A stretch of 64,000 nt of DNA from Ceratorhiza oryzae-sativae (taxonomy: Eukaryota > Basidiomycota > Agaricomycetes > Cantharellales > Ceratobasidiaceae). Location: contig JARWMV010000056.1 in the NCBI GenBank assembly GCA_030998015.1, forward strand, positions 35,333-99,332, written 5' to 3'. The translations under genes and the position numbers were made by a program. This document shows, one piece after another, positions 10,303 to 21,626 of this stretch. How positions within the stretch are numbered: position 1 is the first letter of the stretch; each line of letters opens with the position of its first letter. The notes under the pieces were generated by a model. It was not told the origin of the DNA. It worked only from the letters and a program-made list of their open reading frames with translations, and did no database searches.

Positions 10303-11030
10303 ATGTGCCTCAATGAAAAGTCCAAACTTGAACGCATACTATGGCTCCAAGCACTCAATGACTTGCACAATCAAACTAGCTTGTTTATACACAACCCTGA
10401 TGAAGTCTATCTAGTCGACTTGTTGTCCTTTGGCAATTCTCCCTATTGCTTGCAGCTACCTAGTCACATACAGGCCTGCTTTCTTGCTCTCAACACTAGC
10501 TGCAATGACGAACTACCTTGCTACAACACCTGGGCTGCAAAACACTTATCTTCACTCTCTCAGCCCAATCTAGTTGACTCTGACTTGCCTAAATGGTCTG
10601 ATGCCTTGAAGTCCAATTGCTGCAAGGACTGGCTTGCCACTGTTGACACTGAATTCAATCAATTGAAGAAGAACAACATCTATAGAGAAATCGATTGTCT
10701 CAACGTACCTTGTGGTGCCCAAATACTCACATCTGGCCCAGTACTGAAAATTAAGTGTGATGCTGACAGCGAAGAAGTTCAACTCAAAGCTTGTCTAGTC
10801 ATACACAGAAACCGACAGATTGCTGGTCTTACTTATAATGAAACTGTCTCAAACACTCCCGATCTTGTCTATATCTGCATTGTCTTCACTCTTGTTGCTC
10901 ATGCTGACTTGGACTGCCACATGGTCAACGTTACCAGCACATACACTCATGCGCCGATGGATATTCCACAATATGTCAAATTCCCAGAGGGATATGGGAA
11001 AGGTGGCCCAACTATTGTGCTCAGCAAAAA
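10303..11030 (+). pseudogene. Copia reverse transcriptase, first half
   Basis: Begins in the pre-RT linker. The copia RT start is recognisable as WSDALKSNCCKDWLATVDTEF (~10590), followed by a K/R-A-C-L-V segment and the HADLDCHMVNVTSTYTHAPM block, which aligns with the usual D-V-x-x-A-F/Y-L motif. Some conserved residues are changed (VNVTSTY for VDVKTAF), showing decay. It is cut at about 11030 by a MITE-like repeat. Confidence 0.75.
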
Positions 11031-11066
11031 CCTGTGGGGGTAATGGTGTGTAATTAGGCATAAGGA

Positions 11067-11198
11067 GGGGTAATGAAAACAGGGGTGTAGTAATGGTGTC
11101 ATTATGCCAAATTACACTGGTGTAATGGATAATGACAGATAATTATGTGTCATTTCATGGAATTACACCATTACTACACCCCCCTGTTTCATTACACC
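11067..11198. mobile_element. MITE-like repeat in copia RT
   Basis: Terminal inverted repeats of about 37 bp: GGGGTAATGAAAACAGGGGT... (11067-11103) against the reverse complement of 11161-11198 (GGTGTAATGAAACAGGGGGG...). The interior is A/T-rich with repeated TAATGGTGTAATT blocks and no ORF. It separates LSK (ends ~11030) from ALYSLHQAG (from ~11227) of copia RT. Exact insert ends and the target duplication are unclear. Confidence 0.65.
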
Positions 11199-11226
11199 TC
11201 AAGTTTTTCCTGAGTGTTCGTCACTC

Positions 11227-12120
11227 AAGCACTCTACAGCTTGCATCAAGCTGGCTATCTCTGGGAACTATTTCGCAACAGCAAAATCATTGCTATTGGC
11301 TATCGTCCATGTGCAAAGGATGTCTCTATCTTCACTCACACCAAGAACGGTGTTTTCTCCATCATTATCTGCTATGTCGACAACTTTGTTATCTGCTGTA
11401 CAGCTGGTCATATTGAATCTATCAAGCACAAGATCCTTAACCTATACGACTGTAAAGATCTAGGCAAAACTTGTTTATTCCTAGGCATCACTGTCACTCG
11501 CAATTGTGCCTGATGCACTCTGTCACTTACTATGGAATCGTACATCAAATCCACTGTCAAACTCACCAATCTTGACAAGGCTGCTCCTGCTGAAACACCT
11601 ATGTCAAATACTACGCCTATTCTTGAACCTTCGACTGACCAGATTCATTATCTGTATATTACTCAACTCAGCTGCTTGTTCTGGGTTACTTGCTGCATTC
11701 GTCCCAACATCTTGTTCCCTGTCGGTGTTTTAGCTTGCCATGCTGGTGCCTTCGGAAATGTGCACATCAACGTCATGAAGCGTGTTCATTGCTACCTCGC
11801 TACTACTGCTAAACTTGGCATCACTTATGACGGCTATAAACCTTTCTACGAAGTCGCTTACTTGGATTCTGACTATGCCCAACAGCACCTTCAAAAGTTG
11901 ATTTCTGTCTGCATTATTATTCTATCTGGTGCTGCTGTTGCTTGGCTATTGAAGTGTCAGTCCTCTGTCGCTCTTTCAACCATGGAGGCCGAAACGGTTG
12001 CTTGCTATCATACTGCGAAGGAGCTACTAGCTATACGACAATTTCTAGATGATATTGGTATTAAGTACTCGTCTCCCATCACTTCACCCATTCTATGCGA
12101 TAACCAAGCTGCTATTGACT
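11227..12120 (+). pseudogene. Copia RT second half and RNase H first part
   Basis: RT resumes as ALYSLHQAGYLW and contains the catalytic box as ICYVDNFVI (YVDD changed to YVDN). A TGA at 11512-11514 and a frame shift separate it from the 11532 frame. That frame carries the RT end (RPNILFPVGVLACHAG) and RNase H (AYLDSDYAQQ, LSTMEAETVACYHTAKELLAIRQFL, CDNQAAID). It is cut at 12120 by the Harbinger element. Confidence 0.8.
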
Positions 12121-12433
12121 GGATGACTTCCCGTAAGTGCTAAAGCTATTCTAAGCTAAGCTTTCCAGCACTAAAGATTGTCTATTGGCTGAATGACCAT
12201 GGTTTGGACCGGGACCACAAAACCAATCTGGCAGGTACTGTTGGCAAATTTTTGAGCAATTTCTCTTACATGTCATACGTGGCCTCACATCGTGATGACA
12301 CTTTCTGTTTGTATGTTCGGGACGTACCACATGTTTCAGCGACGAAAATGTATATAAATTGAGTAGAAAATACATGATGGTTTCGGCATACCCCCTCGAT
12401 TATACTGTACCACACTATTGCGTACTGCTTCAA

Positions 12434-13531
12434 ATGGCACCCAAGAAGTCTCAGAAAGCGCAAGGTAAAGCTCATGCTTGTTGTACTCCATCCCCATCAC
12501 CACCCCTGAGTCTGCGGTTGGCTGCTCATTGTGGTCGACGCGCTGGTGCTGTGACGTACTCGCCTAGCAAGCTCCGATTGCTTTTGAGGCTTGTCCAGAA
12601 GCATCAACCGCGGACTGCAAGCAACTGGGCAGCTATCGAAGCAGAGTATAACGCTTTGGTACCCACCAGTTGCGAGCGTCGTGCTACAAACCTCCGAACG
12701 CGATTTGACAAGGTTGGTCAGCTTTTATTAAACACTCAGATACCATGCTCACCTAAATTGCTGTAGCTGGTTCATATGCCCAAACCAACTGGCAACCCAG
12801 AAGCGAATGAGCTGCATGAACAGGCTGTCGAAATTGATCAAGACCTGGAGGGAATGGAGTACACACACATGCTCAATGACTCATCACCTACACCAAGTGA
12901 CCAGGGGACAATTCAATTGTCATCATCGGACTCTGAGCCAGAGATATTGGACCCACCTGCACTTCCACCCTCTACGGCAGCCTCTGGTAAACGCAATGCA
13001 CCCTCTTCTCCACCTTTTTGTGCTGTTGCTCGCAAGATCCATCCCAACTCGCAACCCGTCCAGGCTCGTAACTCACTTGATGCAGCCACTGCACATCTTG
13101 CCTTGATTCTTAGTCCTGCCACAGAGCAAGAGTTGATCAATTGCCAGCGAGAGGACGATATTGGGCAACTTACCATTCTGTCTCTGAATGACACTATTTG
13201 GGACCTTCAAGCTGAGCTTTTGCAGGAGCGTCAGAGGAGCCACGCACTAGATAACCAGCTTCGGAACCAGGAGATGCAGCGCCAGATTGAGATTCAGGTG
13301 CAAGAGCAGATTCGTCAGCTTGCTTTGACTCGTGAATCAGGTGTTATACCTTATTGTAACCCAGCTCCATGGCAAGAAGTCCCTCGGTTGTCATCTAGTG
13401 AGCCCCTCGATCCATCCTTCTGGCCTGACACTCCTCCTCAATGCACATCTGGCGAAGCTCACCCAAGCTGGAAGCCTGGACCACCTCCAGAGCGCTCGGA
13501 TGCCTCAGGATCTGGGACTCGTCATTATTAG
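12434..13531 (+). CDS. Myb/SANT-like DNA-binding partner protein of the Harbinger element
   Basis: Two exons, 12434-12712 and 12767-13531 (347 aa); the 54 nt GT-AG intron joins RTRFDK to LVHMPKPTG. The start ATG (MAPKKSQ) was chosen because a TATAAATT lies about 80 bases upstream. Residues ~40-95 form a trihelix/Myb-like domain (YSPSKLRLLLRLV...NWAAIEAEYN). Residues ~200-250 are a Gln/Glu/Arg-rich coiled coil (LQAELLQERQRSHALDNQ). In this superfamily such a protein binds transposon ends and assists the transposase. No internal stop is seen. Confidence 0.8.
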
Positions 13532-14099
13532 GGCTTGCCATTGTGGATTTTCTGGAGTTCTACGTACAGATGGCCAATTACGTTGCAGTTGATATGGACT
13601 GTGGGTGTGTACCGTGGCATAGTTGGCTTTGAGGTATACATGAGAAAATCTGTACTTAGAGCTCATTTTTGTACATACCATGACATTTTGTTGTATACCA
13701 AAGCTGTCGTTTCTTGTATGACTTGAGAAACCATGCTGAATTGTGGTGGCAGAGCGAAGAACATTCTGGCACTCTGCGAAGTGCTGGGATCTACAGATCA
13801 CTTGGGCTGTGCATGCTGAGTCAGGTGGAGCCTCTGATTTTTGCCTAAGTTCCACTTGCACCTTCCCCCCTCCCCTTACATGGATGATTCAAAGTTAGAG
13901 GCGCCGTTCAAGTAAGTTTCTTGGCTGCGTGTAAAGCACGATGAACTGAGATACTCAAAACGACAGATGTATCTACACAATAAAATAAAGATTATTCGTT
14001 GTCTTCTAGGTAGAAGCGTCAGGTGCGATTGTGCGCACGAACATTTGATAACAAAACACGGTGAGCATATTCGCATATTGATGCACCAAGTGTGTCCTC

Positions 14100-15415
14100 T
14101 CAAGGCATATAAACTGACCGAATTTCATTGATTCCGATGCAGCGTGTTCGCAGATTGTGGAGTTGGACACACACCTCCAGCAGCACTTGGCGTCCCTCTG
14201 GATTGTTGATGTCTAGAGGTAACCGAAGTCGAGCAAACACCCCCTGCAAGGAGCGCATTCCCCATTCAGCAGCCTGGCGTGCCTGCGTCAGGTTGTTGCT
14301 CTCTTGGATTACTCTCCTGCGTTCGTGGCGATTAGAAGGAAGCCAGCTCCCCTTCTTGAGTGGGGTGCGTATTTTTCCCTCAAGTACCACCGAGTTGTTA
14401 CGGAATGCGGTGTCAGCGACCAGGAAAAATCCTTCAGGTGTGTCGTTAACCAGCTTCAAGTACACATCCCAAGCAATTCGAGCGTCATGCCAACTACCTG
14501 GTGCGTTGAGTTTGCATGCAATTACACAGCCTACGCAATATCGTTAGGTGAGTTTGATCCACCGCTTGAATTACTCGTATGCTTACCATCAGGCGCAAAA
14601 ACAAATATGTTGCTCACCCGGTGTGAGTGCAACCAGCCGTTGTACGTTGCCTCTTCTTCTTGCGGATCCGAACTTGTTCCGACTGGCAGGTTGAGGCCAT
14701 CCATGAACCCAAATGCTCCACAAATTGAGGGGTGTCGACGCTGGATCAGCTCTGAGAACTCGCCCATCTGGTCTGGAGTAGGCCAAGCGACTCGGCTCTC
14801 AGAGGTGTTTCGAAGGATGTGTAGAAGGATTCGCAGGGCAAACGAGAGGTACCGGGATAAAACCGAAGGCACCAGTGCAAAGGTCTGTCCCAAGGCAGCC
14901 TCGCTTTCGGTTGAAGTTAACCAATACAATGCCAGACCCAGCGCACCGTCAGCTCGAAGCGATCGCCTGCGAAGCCGAGGTCGCCCCTGCTCGCCCACAT
15001 CCCCTCGGACAATGGTATGCGTGTTCCATAGTTCCTCAAATCCCTTTCCGAGTATGTATTTGAACGTTTTGACATCTAATCCCATTGTTGCTAGGTACGC
15101 CCGATCGTCGTGGCTGCGGCGCACCTGTTGCCATGGCGTGTCAAGTCGAGGATTCGACAGTAGATGGGAGCGGAGTAGGTGGCGGTATCGAGCACGGCGC
15201 TCTAGAACCTTGGAGACCTTGGCTAGGCGAGCGAGCAGAACAAGTGCGGCCAGCTTTTTGAATCTGAGTCGGGCAGTCTGTTTGTTTTTACAAAATAAAA
15301 GCGAATATACAGCATGTTTGCGATTTGTCTGCATTTTCGAGCGATACATGGTGGAAGAGAAGGATGTACAGATTGAACACGAAAGTACACGAAAGTACAC
15401 GAAAGTACACGTCAT
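14100..15415 (-). CDS. PIF/Harbinger DDE transposase
   Basis: Two exons, 15415-14587 and 14530-14100, with a 56 nt GT-AG intron (14531-14586). The product is 419 aa, or 397 aa from the internal Met at 15349, the more family-like start. Catalytic residues: first Asp in FGFMDGLNL, second Asp in GFFLVADTAF, Glu in AEWGMRSLQGVF; the SWHD motif lies between. It cuts and pastes the element. No stop or shift is visible, so the coding region may be intact. The end is IRSVYMP. Confidence 0.85.
15365..15415. repeat. Small tandem repeat GAAAGTACAC x3
   Basis: Three adjacent decamers near the right end of the Harbinger element, overlapping the first codons of the longest transposase reading. Confidence 0.7.
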
Positions 15416-15503
15416 TCGATATGACGTATTGCCGCAGGGTTCCTGTCTTTAGCAGCGGAAAGTTTAGCTTAGCTTTAGCTTTAGCGCTTACGGGAAGTCA
15501 TCC

Positions 15504-15540
15504 ACTCTGCGCATAACCCTACGAACAAGATGCGTACCAA
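15504..15540 (+). pseudogene. 37 bp island of copia RNase H between two inserts
   Basis: Encodes SAHNPTNKMRT in frame with both flanking copia pieces once the inserts are removed. It is bounded by the ACT copy (15504-15506) and the CAA copy (15538-15540). Confidence 0.8.
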
Positions 15541-17813
15541 CACCACAGTTCACTCGATTTTTTCCTGGCGCTGTCCAGGCGGGATGGGGCGGGACAGGAC
15601 GGGGCGGGGCGGGACAGAGCGGGATGGCGCAGGGACGCGTCTGGGATAATGCTCGAGGGACAGGGTGGGACAGGTTCAGGAAATTCGGCATCCCGCGCTG
15701 TCCTTCCCTGTCCCGCGATATCCTTCCTTATCTAGCCGTATCATGTAATCTAAAATAATTACTATTATTCGTTTATAGTCAGTACATGGCCAGAACGATA
15801 AGTCTCCACCCAAGCCAGTCGTGGCGGTAGCCAATCCCTCGTTTTTCAGTCTCGAGAACTGGTTCGGCGCCGTGAAAAACAACAAGATGGTAGGTCAACA
15901 CGCGGTCACATAAAGAACAGGCGCATGAACTCACTTCTTGCTTGGTTTCTCCCCCATCACCATACACAAACCAAAGTGGCTCCCCAATCGAGGCCTGAGA
16001 CGACTGCGCGTCAATCCCAGTCCAAATCAAAGCCGACTAAGAATCACTCGTACTTACGGCCCAAGCTTGGTGGTTCGAATATGCGCAAACTGTGGGTTCA
16101 GGCCTCCAGTCACAAAGTAGCTGAAGGTCAGCAATCAAATCAGAATATATGCATATTATTTGCTCACCAGTTCTCTAAATTCCGTGGCAAGGGACAGGCT
16201 AAAGGGAGTTCGAGCGACAAAGACAAGTCTGGATGCGAAGGCGAGGGAAACAAAATTGCTGGAGAGGATGAAAAAGGTGACGATGGTGACAATCGTGATT
16301 CGAGCAGGGGCGGGAACAATCAGGACCTAGACATTGGTGAGGAAGATGAGCTGCAATATTATGGTGAGAGAAAGCGTGCACTTTGTGTCATTATTCTAGA
16401 CCAAAATGACAGCCCTGTTCCTATGGAACAGATTGCAGTAGTGTTGAAACGCCCTTGCCTTTCTGCCGAGCGCAGAAAAGATTCCGCCACCCAAGACCCC
16501 CAAAAAGCGTCAGACCATTGAAGACGAGAGTGACGAAGGAGAGCTTACCCAATCTGTTAAGGCCCCAAAACACCAGCGACGTATCAAGAGCGATGTCGAT
16601 TTCCAGAAGAAGTCTGAGCCGAGTGTCCAACGCGAGTTCCTGGATAGCCTGAGTGATGAACAGATATTCGCACACTTCAAGGCTCTTACCTGGGTTGAGC
16701 ACAAGAAGTACACTACACAAAAAGAGACAAATACATTCGAGGATAGTGTTGGAAGGCACAAGCGCCAGATGTTAATGAACACACAAGCAAATGCCGTAAG
16801 TAATAGGTTGCTTATTTCAGCGCATATAGCTCACCTTTTGCAGCTTTTTACAAAGCGGTGCAGTGCTTGCAAGGGAACGCCTGTTGAAGGCAAGGATTTC
16901 AACCCTGCGTTTGCCAAATCCATGCAATATGTTAATCCAAGTAGTAAAAGGCATATCATTCGGATCGAGCCACAATGGATTGCCGAAGGAGTAACCAGTC
17001 ATGGAGGCACAGGTACAGGTTGTCGTGAACTAGAGCAAGACAAGCCACTAGCATATTCCATTTCCGCATTGTCTGTTTGATTAGGAATTTCAAGTGGAGT
17101 GGGAGAGAGCCGGGGGCGAGGGAGAGAACCAAGCGAGGGAGGAGCGAAGCGCCGAGGAGAGCCACGTGAGCCACACGAGCCATGCACAGAGCCAGGGCCG
17201 AAACGAGAAGGACCAGCATTATTAGCCACCAGCGCGCTCTCGCTGCTGTCGATCGCAGGATGTATTTCTCCATAAATGTTCAAGTGTTTTGCAATGGTGG
17301 CGGGCAGGAAGTCCTTCTCGAGTTTGCAGCAGTTGCAGTCGCACGGCTTTCGATCGAGACCCAGGAGTGTGTTAACGCTAATTTTCCGCTGTGAAATAGT
17401 TAGCGACCGGTCTCTTTACGTCCTCATACCCACTCGTTTCGCTTCCGCCACCGCCAGTTGCATCGTCTCGTCGTCGTCCATGTTTGGTAAAATGATGTAT
17501 TCGGTCTATGTAATCGGTACAATAATTACAGGTAAATTTTTACGCGTTTTCCGAGCGACTGTGGAGTCTGTCGTGGTCGTGGTCGTGGTCAAGAGCAGGT
17601 TATGCGTCGGCGACGAGTTGCCTTAGCAGGATTGGCGGCCAATTGGCAATTCCGTCGATCCTCCTATACGATGTCCTATGACGGACATCCACGCGCTTTC
17701 CCGCCAGGTCCTGTGGCTGCCCACCTCTGTCCCACCCTGTCCCGTCCCGTCCCGTCCTGTCCCGCCCCATCCCGCCTGGACAGCGCCGGGAAAAAATCGA
17801 GTGAACTGTGGTG
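15541..17813. mobile_element. Unclassified G-rich TIR transposon (2.27 kb)
   Basis: Inverted repeats of at least 60 bp with one mismatch begin CACCACAGTTCACTCG and continue into runs of GGGAC/GGGGC. It is flanked by CAA at 15538-15540 and 17814-17816, and removal restores copia RNase H exactly. The interior holds a hypothetical acidic protein and no recognisable transposase, so it is either a non-autonomous element or an unknown family. Confidence 0.8.
15925..17030 (+). CDS. Hypothetical acidic protein inside the G-rich TIR element
   Basis: Fragmented coding signal. One frame (15925-16521) has an Asp/Glu/Gly/Ser-rich segment (EGNKIAGEDEKGDDGDNR). A second frame, about 16472-16795, is basic then helical (EQIFAHFKALTWVEHKKY). 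A third, from about 16840, carries a CSACKG pair of cysteines. GT-AG introns could join them but I could not settle the gene model. No family is recognised. It does not resemble a DDE transposase or helicase. Confidence 0.3.
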
Positions 17814-18093
17814 CAAGCACATCGACACACCGCACAACTTCGTCCGAGACGAAATCCACAAACAGACGATCACGGTGTCGTTCATTCCATCGAAGGAAAA
17901 CCTCGCCGACGCCCTTAAGAAGCCTTTGAACTATAATCAACATTGGTATCTTACCAATTCGTTCCTGGGTATCCACGAACCTCGCCACGCTAATGCGCTA
18001 GGCAAATCTTTTCCTCATGCGCTTTTAGCGCAAGACCTCGAGTCCTCGGCCAAGTCTCTCGAAGACTTACTGCTCGGTTGGGGGGAGTATTGA
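17814..18093 (+). pseudogene. Copia RNase H C-terminus
   Basis: Continues the interrupted RNase H as KHIDTPHNFVRDEI...VSFIPSKENLADALKKPLN, the universal end of copia pol (H-x-D/R-x4-F-V-R-D, then N-x-A-D-x-x-T/K-K-P-L). The stop TGA at 18091-18093 overlaps the first bases of the 3' LTR. The G-rich tract GGTTGGGGGGAG just before it is the polypurine tract. Confidence 0.88.
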
Positions 18094-18420
18094 ACGAGCT
18101 CCGTGCTCATATCGATGTTATATCGATGTTGTTCCTTTTCTCTCCGTCTGTCGTCCGATATTCATGTATTAACTCCATATGTAAATACACTAGCTAGATA
18201 CACCCGTTTATTCTCCGTTGTCTCGTATATATAAATGAATGAACTTGTCGCCTAAATTCATAAGCGACTTTTACCTGTTTACTTGTGTGCCTTATTCCTC
18301 GAGCTTAATCGCTTTTTACACTTCGCTAAGTACACTCGAAGCGTATCCTACTTCGTTCGCTTCAATATTAGGCGACCGAACTCACATCGGTCAGGCCTGC
18401 TCTGCTCCTTCTCGACCACA
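18091..18420 (+). repeat. 3' LTR of the old copia element (right end uncertain)
   Basis: Starts TGAACGAGCTCCG directly after the polypurine tract and has a TATATAAAT promoter-like site near 18227. Without a second copy its right end cannot be fixed. A GAGTATCAGAC stretch near 18440 resembles a copia primer site. Confidence 0.45.
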
Positions 18421-20865
18421 CCATCCGCGTTGGACTTGCCCCGAGTATCAGACTCGCAGCTGCAGGGTGGTCGAACTGGGTCGCAACCCATCGTTGGATC
18501 GCCCTCGACAACGAGGTCCTTGTGGCTAGCCAGGCGAACGGTCAGTCATACCCACAAGGGCGCAACGCCGGTCTGGGCTTACCTCGATTGTGCGGCACCA
18601 GGCGGAGCTCGCCGAGGTCCATCACTTTTGCCCACAGTGACCTGGCGCAAGCGGTGGCCAAGGGCGACACTCGCGTTGGGGTCCGGAGGAGAGGTGGAGG
18701 TTAAACCTAGGCTGGCACCCAATGGCCCTATCCCACTGAGCAAGTCCGACGCGTCCGAAGAGATCCTTGGGTTGTTCGAGCCGATCGATTCGACCGCCGA
18801 GGGCTGATTGCTGCTGCCAGGCACAGCGCGAGAACGAGGGGGAGTGGGGGCACTGCTGCTGGTGCACGACTCTTGGTACAGGAGCAGTCAGTCGTCCTCC
18901 GCGCTGCTGACCCCATATTAGTTACCAAAGGCGTAACATCCAACACCACAACCTACCTCCGCTGCTCACTCACAGTCGCTGAACCCCACCTCGGTATCTC
19001 ACTCTCGGCGAGACTCTTGGCCGATCCTTCACGCATGACACCCGCTTGACCACCGGGGACACCCGTCCTGTTGAGGGCAACGCCCCTGCTGCCACTTGGC
19101 CGAGGTGGATCGGCTCGAGCTTCGGTAGACTGTGTCAACGGCCCGACTATGGCCTCGCCCCGCTCCGACACAGACGACTCGCTTCACCAACGGATCAATC
19201 TCTGCGAACAGACTGCCCTACCGGGATCGACGTACATTTCCGAGCCAGTACCACCAATACGGCCCTTGGAGACCGCTATGCCAATGTCGCTCCTTGCCGA
19301 CAAGCTGGACGGACGAAGCCCGCTGGAACGCCATTCTGGGTCGGGGACTGCGATCGAGCCCTGCTTGGAAGAGGCTGGGGCGCCTATCTTGGAGCGGAGA
19401 ATCTCAAGGAGTGTTACTTGGCCAATCCCACCGGTTGACCCAACATTCTCCAAGACACACCTCGCTAACCATATCCTCGCAACACTTCGGCATTGGAACC
19501 TCCTTTTCCGTTCTACCCACCTCCTGGACCATGGACGTGGGCTCCATTCCCAACTCCATCGCCAGCGAGATGTGCTTCGTAAACGCATCCATCAGCTCTT
19601 GCCCGGGAATCCCTTTAACTGTCCATCCTACTCACCTTGACCGCCTGGAAGATCATCCCAGGTTTCTGACTGTTGTCTTTTGCCTTGGCGCCCTCGCCAA
19701 TGAGGACCCGAATGATGCTCGTCAACGAGGGTTGCGATGTTGCTGGTGGAGTAGGATATCTTGAAACGGCCCAACGGGATGCACGATGCTGGAATCGCAA
19801 CTTTGAATGGCTGTTCATTTTGGATGTTTTTCTGTTATTTGTTTGACTGTATAGACGGAGGGAAGAAACAAAACCAACAGGGGCTATTGCCGAGACGCAT
19901 TCAATGTAGTCGTTGGACCAAGCACCGGCGGCTCGCGACTTGACGATCACCATGGACCCGGAATGACTGGGACGCTTCAAATGGCTCGAATAAAACCCGG
20001 CAATCGCATGTATTAGGGGCCACATGTATTTAGTTAATAATATGCCAGGCGAGTCGCCGATCAATCAGTCAGTCACAGCATGAGGTCCCGAGTTGCCGGC
20101 TGGAACCAGACATCTTTTTGCGACGAATAGATGATTGGGCAGCTCTCATATCATCTGAACTCGGAATAAGCCACCCTCGCAACTCAAACTCCTGGAGGTC
20201 ATGGATCAGCAAGTGCGTACCGATTGAGACGAACTTGTGCTTATATCAAATGAACTCGGATACGATTTGGATGTTCCGTTGAGGGAGTCTCCCGCACTAT
20301 GGGCAATATGGTCTTTTCACATTGGCTACTACCATAGTGCTCGGGTTACGCCCGTTAGCATTTATACTTGCGATGGGATTCAGATTCGATATGGCCACCA
20401 TTGAAATCAGCCCACTGATCGGCATTTGGCCTATACCATCGCACATGAATTGGAGCAGCGTGGTCTCGAATCATCTGGGTACTGCGTCAAGCTTAAAACG
20501 ACAGAAGCTCTTGTCCTTCTCTGTGCGCATCAGTCCGCAGAACGAATCAAACGTTTCAGGAGGCCAAGCATGCAGGACGGGCGTTGAACGTCGGTTTCTC
20601 CCTTGGCTACAGCAATATAATGAGGAGATCGTTCGACTATGACGCAGGATCCTTTTGCTCCGGCTACATTTTCGTTGATGGGGTAGCTCGTCGGGTTAGA
20701 GCGGGTTGGTCAAAAGCATGCCGAGCAAGTTCAAGTCTTACGCCCTGCGGTCAGAATCTTGAAACAGCCAAGGTCAAGCTTAGAGGAACAATAACATTGA
20801 CACGCATGACTTAAAGTAAGCCATACTTGATCCAAACAACATATAAAGCTGAGACAACCTCAACT
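18421..20865. other. No confident gene; decayed coding-like DNA
   Basis: Several overlapping frames on both strands between 18500 and 19640 are Ser/Pro/Gly/Arg-rich, but none has a recognisable motif and reading continuity breaks every 80-150 codons. The minus-strand frames (19588-19184, 19171-18953, 18824-18579) look slightly more coding-like. 19640-20865 shows nothing convincing. Confidence 0.3.
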
Positions 20866-20869
20866 TTGC

Positions 20870-21061
20870 TTAGTGATGCTTCTTCACATTGTGCTGCAGC
20901 ATCGCCCGCCGAACCTCGACATCGGCCAACTCCGAGACGAGTTGGCCAAAGTATTCTTCTGTGGTATCACTCTGGTTGGGCCAGATAACCCTTCGTAGCG
21001 TGCCTTCTAACTGCTTTCCAACGCATACACGAAGGATTCGTCGATAATTGTTTGGCCACAA
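20870..21061 (-). pseudogene. Dynamin GED fragment (last-exon relic)
   Basis: Encodes a stretch (KQLEGTLRRVIWPNQSD..., YFGQLVSELADVE) that matches the last exon of the intact dynamin gene at 30146-32981 (SKLESTLRRGLQLNHSD..., HFGRLTCESEDVE). Only this C-terminal GTPase-effector part is present, ending in a TAA. No GTPase domain exists nearby. A relic of a duplicated dynamin gene. Confidence 0.65.
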
Positions 21062-21591
21062 TTCAGACCCCTGGCTTCAGGATGGGGGGCTGTTTTTTTT
21101 TTTCTGCTTTTTTGCAAAAAGACAGCAAATGACAATGAAATAAAATGCCAAATTTATCATGAAACAAGGAACAGGAGTACCAGTTGATAAAGAACTTGAG
21201 CATAGTGTTGAACGATTCCGTGCATATATTGAGGATATATCAATATTTTACCTTTCCTTTGTCTTGTGTCTGATATTATGTGTTTTGTCCCTGTTTGTAC
21301 TTTCTTTCTCTCGTATACATGCCGATGTACTGCCTGATTTTTCCTGTTGTATTCTATATAAACGAATGTATATGTTGCTTCAACTTCAGTGACGTTCTCC
21401 CCACTCATCTCTAGCAGGCTCAATCTGCTTTGTCTCACTGTGCTTCGTCTCAATTGGAGTGCAGTTATTCTCTGCACTTCAACACATAGTGTATAAAGTT
21501 GCCAGGCAGTCGAGAGATCAGCCTAGGTGTGTATGAATTATAGCAATTAGAAAATATCTTGGCCATAAAGGAAAGTTGCATCTTCTAGATA
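21062..21591. other. Intergenic, no gene seen
   Basis: A/T-rich sequence with poly-T runs near 21092-21116. A CTATATAAACG promoter-like motif near 21355 has no gene behind it. Confidence 0.4.
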
Positions 21592-21626
21592 ACACTTGCT
21601 GACAAAAGTCTTGCAGCATGTGACCT

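Larger units (their letters stand above)
12121..15503. mobile_element. Complete PIF/Harbinger transposon with ACT target duplication
   Basis: A 3383 bp insert with terminal inverted repeats of about 55 bp (GGATGACTTCCCGTAAG... at both ends, one-base gap). It is flanked by ACT at 12118-12120 and 15504-15506. It carries the two genes expected of PIF/Harbinger elements, a Myb/SANT-like protein (+) and a DDE transposase (-), convergently arranged. The family usually duplicates TWA; ACT is unusual, but the copia frame is restored exactly when one ACT is kept. Confidence 0.88.
9430..18420 (+). mobile_element. Old copia element split by nested insertions
   Basis: Copia-order pol (integrase end, RT, RNase H) broken into pieces at about 9430-9884, 10023-11030, 11227-12120, 15504-15540 and 17814-18093, followed by a polypurine tract and a 3' LTR. 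The inserts are a 138 bp solo LTR, a MITE-like repeat, a PIF/Harbinger transposon and a G-rich TIR element. For the last two, deleting insert plus one target-site copy restores an unbroken RNase H frame (AID, then SAHNPTNKMRT, then KHIDTPHNFVRD), which proves they belong together. The left end is lost under the Ty3 element. Confidence 0.88.

Noticed and set aside
11030..11226. Exact ends of the MITE in copia RT
   Set aside because: Candidate target copies (CAA on both sides) do not restore the RT frame, so only the inverted-repeat core is reported.
15365..15415. CRISPR-like repeat
   Set aside because: Only three adjacent decamers with no spacers; a simple tandem repeat in a eukaryotic genome.
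14304..15452. Plus-strand frame of 382 codons
   Set aside because: Antisense shadow of the Harbinger transposase, whose motifs and spliced frame are clear on the minus strand.
18522..19764. Overlapping Ser/Pro/Arg-rich frames on both strands
   Set aside because: No motif, frequent stops and no splice model; treated as decayed DNA.
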